DNA from: Struthio camelus | Taxonomy: Eukaryota; Chordata; Aves; Struthioniformes; Struthionidae | Assembly: GCF_040807025.1 (NCBI RefSeq) | Contig: NC_090954.1 | Location: 19,100,501-19,164,500, forward strand | Length of the DNA stretch: 64,000 bases | Reading direction: 5' to 3' | In this document: positions 61,613 to 64,000 of the stretch, one piece after another | Layout: each line of letters starts with the position of its first letter | Numbering within the stretch: position 1 is the first letter of the stretch | Translations under genes and position numbers: made by a program | The notes under the pieces: model-generated | Told to the model about the DNA's origin: nothing | Seen by the model: only the letters and a program-made list of their open reading frames with translations | The model's database searches: none

Positions 61613-64000
61613 CCCTAATGGCCAACGCAGCCTGGCATTTGAGACATGAATATTCTCAAAGTGATGTTTCTTTTTTAGATCCACAACATACATGTCCTTA
61701 AAAAGTAAGATAACATAATATAGCCAAACTCCTTTGTTAAATGTGTTTACAAACATGTCATGGAGCCACTGTGCCTAAAGAAGTAAAATGACAGTATTCT
61801 GCAGAAACAAAACAACCCATGATGCATAAATGCCAGCAGCAAGTAGTCTTAAGGAAGTGTGTTTTATTTAATATTAAAAAAAAAAAAATCCAACAACAAA
61901 GACGCAGTAAATTGGTTTACTTCAGTGAGAGTTATGTATTCACCATGTAGAAGTCCTCATAGTACGTCTCAAGTGCCCGTGCTGGATTAAGACTGTAACT
62001 AGAGCTTGAGGAAAAGGAGTTCTTCTCCCTTCCTCTCCTGCTTTTCTCTGGCCATTGAGAAGTCACGTCATGTCCATTTGTTGAGCCTATCTTAACAGTA
62101 TAGATTCTCATACAGAATGTGTGAAATCTGTGAGAGCGCTGTATTAACTGATGCCAATGTACCATAGGGTTTGCAGCAGCATGCATGGTTTTGGAAGTAA
62201 ATCGCATGTATACTTTGATCACATAACCCCCTCGCTACTCTCACTAGCTTCATGAGTCTGTTTCTCACTTTGGGATTCAAATTCCATGAGCTAACATTTG
62301 CACTGGTCTCTCCATGGGCTAGGCAATGACTCCATTTTAACTAATATCACAGTTTAGCCGCTATTATTATCAGAGAATAGCCATATTGTAAGTTACAAAA
62401 AACCTGGCATGATGCTATTGTTGTTCCTTGGTCTGAACAGAGATCCCATTCCTGGGGTCATGATTTAATGAATTAACAGTATCTTCAGTACTATTTCAGT
62501 TACTTATTAGGAGAGGAAGTCCCTTTTCTTGGCACACACACACACACACACAAAGCATTTGTGTCCTTAAAAATGCCAGCTTTTTTTTTCAACCAGGCCT
62601 CTGTTTCAAAAAGGAACTGCTTGCAGCCTTGCTGCTTCACAGTTTTTCCATATTCCCTCCTCTAACACCATTATTGTTGCAGGCTTGACCCTGTGTTGCT
62701 ACTGCTTGGGTAACAGCTTGTTATTTTAACAGTCTTGCTATCCTTAATTGCTCTATTTAGCCCAATCAGAAAGCGACTAACCTCTCTTAGCTATTACTGC
62801 CCTCATCTCCAACACAAGCTTGGTGGCAGCCACTGATAGCCAGAACAACAAAGTATTGATCATGAAGTGAATAAACACTCTGACTTTTATTCATGAAAGC
62901 AAATAGCTATACAAGTTTAAGGTGTTGGAGCCCCTCAGTTGCCTGCCCCTTCCCTCTTTCAGAAGACAAAGGCTCTGACTCTGATGGGTGGTAACTACAG
63001 GCAGAATGGCAAAGAGCTTAGCTGGGCCTTGAACTGCCACAGCAAGACTGCAGAACTCATCTGACGGTGCTTGAAGACTATAAAACCCAACATGGGACAA
63101 GAATAGTATAGGTATTAGTTTCAGAGTGGAGATTCTTCTTCCCTTGCTGTATTTATTTCACATATTTGTGAAATATGCTACAGTAGATACCACTTTTATG
63201 TATATCATCTGACAGTGCTGCTCTGAGCCAAAGACTTTGCTACAAAAAGATATATTTCTCTGTGATGGATCCAGTGAAAATAGCATACAGGTTACGCAAA
63301 ATTTATGGGGAAATGAGATCCCCATTAGCTAGTTATATCAGTGTGAAAACTTCCTGTGCCCGCCTGGACTTTATATTGAGAAAGTAATAAACACTATAGA
63401 AAGAAAAAAAAAAAAAATCTGTTTTCAACATTCAAGACAGAACCTCAAGTTTCTGTGGGGTCACATCAGGCCATGGTATAAACTTTCTGCGGCTCAAAAG
63501 AAAGCTCTAGTGTTGATTCAGAAAGTCAGGTGAACCAAGATACCTCCAGAAGAGCAGAAAACCTTCAGAACTAAAGCAATCGTGATCATACTCAAGATCC
63601 ACATGCAGATACAGCCCTCTTTGGATGGACCTCCTGCTCCCTCTCCCCCATGTTCACTTAAAGAAGGCTTAGTAATTATTCTTCTTTGACCCATAGTTTG
63701 TATTGTGGATTTACAGCTCTGGATCTCAAGATAGAACTAGAAACAAATGCAATGATCTTCTTAATTGCTCCGCAGGCCTGTGGAGACTTTTATTTCTTGC
63801 CCCTAGTAGGAGAATCATTAGCACTGGGTTCAGACTTGTTAGATAGGAATAAAAAAAGAAAGACCTGTAATAGTACAAGCCAGAGGTGCTGGGATGGACA
63901 TTTAGGATCAACTCTGGTTTCCTCTGAAAAAATCAGGAATTTCAGATTCCTGATTCCAATAATACTCTGCTTCTCTTTCCCAGAAATTTAACTCAGGAGA
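61613..64000. other. Intergenic DNA at right edge
   Basis: No gene confirmed. It contains a (CA)10 repeat (62,533-62,552), a minus-strand ORF of 96 codons (61,932-62,222) just ahead of a minus-strand AATAAA, and another minus-strand AATAAA at 62,886-62,891. I looked for SLP-76/LCP2 exons, expected next in this synteny on the minus strand, and saw none. Confidence 0.55.
62533..62552 (+). repeat. (CA)10 microsatellite
   Basis: Twenty bases of uninterrupted CA dinucleotide. Confidence 0.95.

Noticed and set aside
61613..64000. LCP2 (SLP-76) 3' exons on the minus strand
   Set aside because: Expected from synteny, but no SH2-domain coding sequence could be found in any minus frame.

Overview
This window is vertebrate nuclear DNA: AT-rich, with small exons bounded by GT/AG splice sites, long introns, microsatellites and one dead CR1-type LINE. 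The CR1 copy, the compact spacing and the gene order DOCK2 then FOXI1 (also adjacent on human 5q35) point to a bird or another sauropsid, most likely a bird; the species cannot be fixed from the sequence alone. There are no prokaryotic features (no operons, CRISPR arrays, insertion sequences or phage genes).

Region 1 (1-26,400) is the 3' end of DOCK2 on the + strand. Eleven consecutive coding exons (959-25,615) encode the last 431 or so residues. They cover the C-terminal half of the DHR-2 Rac-GEF domain, including the nucleotide-sensor insert, then a basic and Ser-rich tail ending in -STDL. A short 3'UTR follows, with polyadenylation signals at 26,357 and 26,726. The exons join in one uninterrupted frame, so this is an intact gene end. 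Upstream exons lie outside the window.

Region 2 (26,400-37,250) is intergenic DNA with no recognisable gene; it contains a possible CTCF-like site near 32,281. Region 3 (37,250-41,850) is FOXI1 on the + strand: an upstream segment rich in palindromic and clustered E-boxes, two coding exons (37,850-38,423 and 39,420-39,973; 375 aa) that split the forkhead domain, and a 3'UTR of about 1.4 kb whose best poly(A) signal lies just before a (GT)12 tract.

Region 4 (41,850-64,000) is FOXI1 downstream DNA without a confirmed gene. It has microsatellites, a G-quadruplex-prone run, several AT-rich blocks that may be regulatory (one with an inverted pair of forkhead half-sites at 58,783) and a 5'-truncated, internally deleted CR1 fragment (about 61,032-61,612). 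In mammals LCP2 follows FOXI1; I found no LCP2 exon here, so it probably lies beyond the right edge.

The two genes work in different tissues: DOCK2 is a haematopoietic Rac activator and FOXI1 is an ectodermal, otic and ionocyte transcription factor. The intergenic DNA is therefore of interest mainly as boundary and enhancer sequence. I found no previously undescribed gene system. The most checkable novelties are the cis-regulatory patterns around FOXI1.
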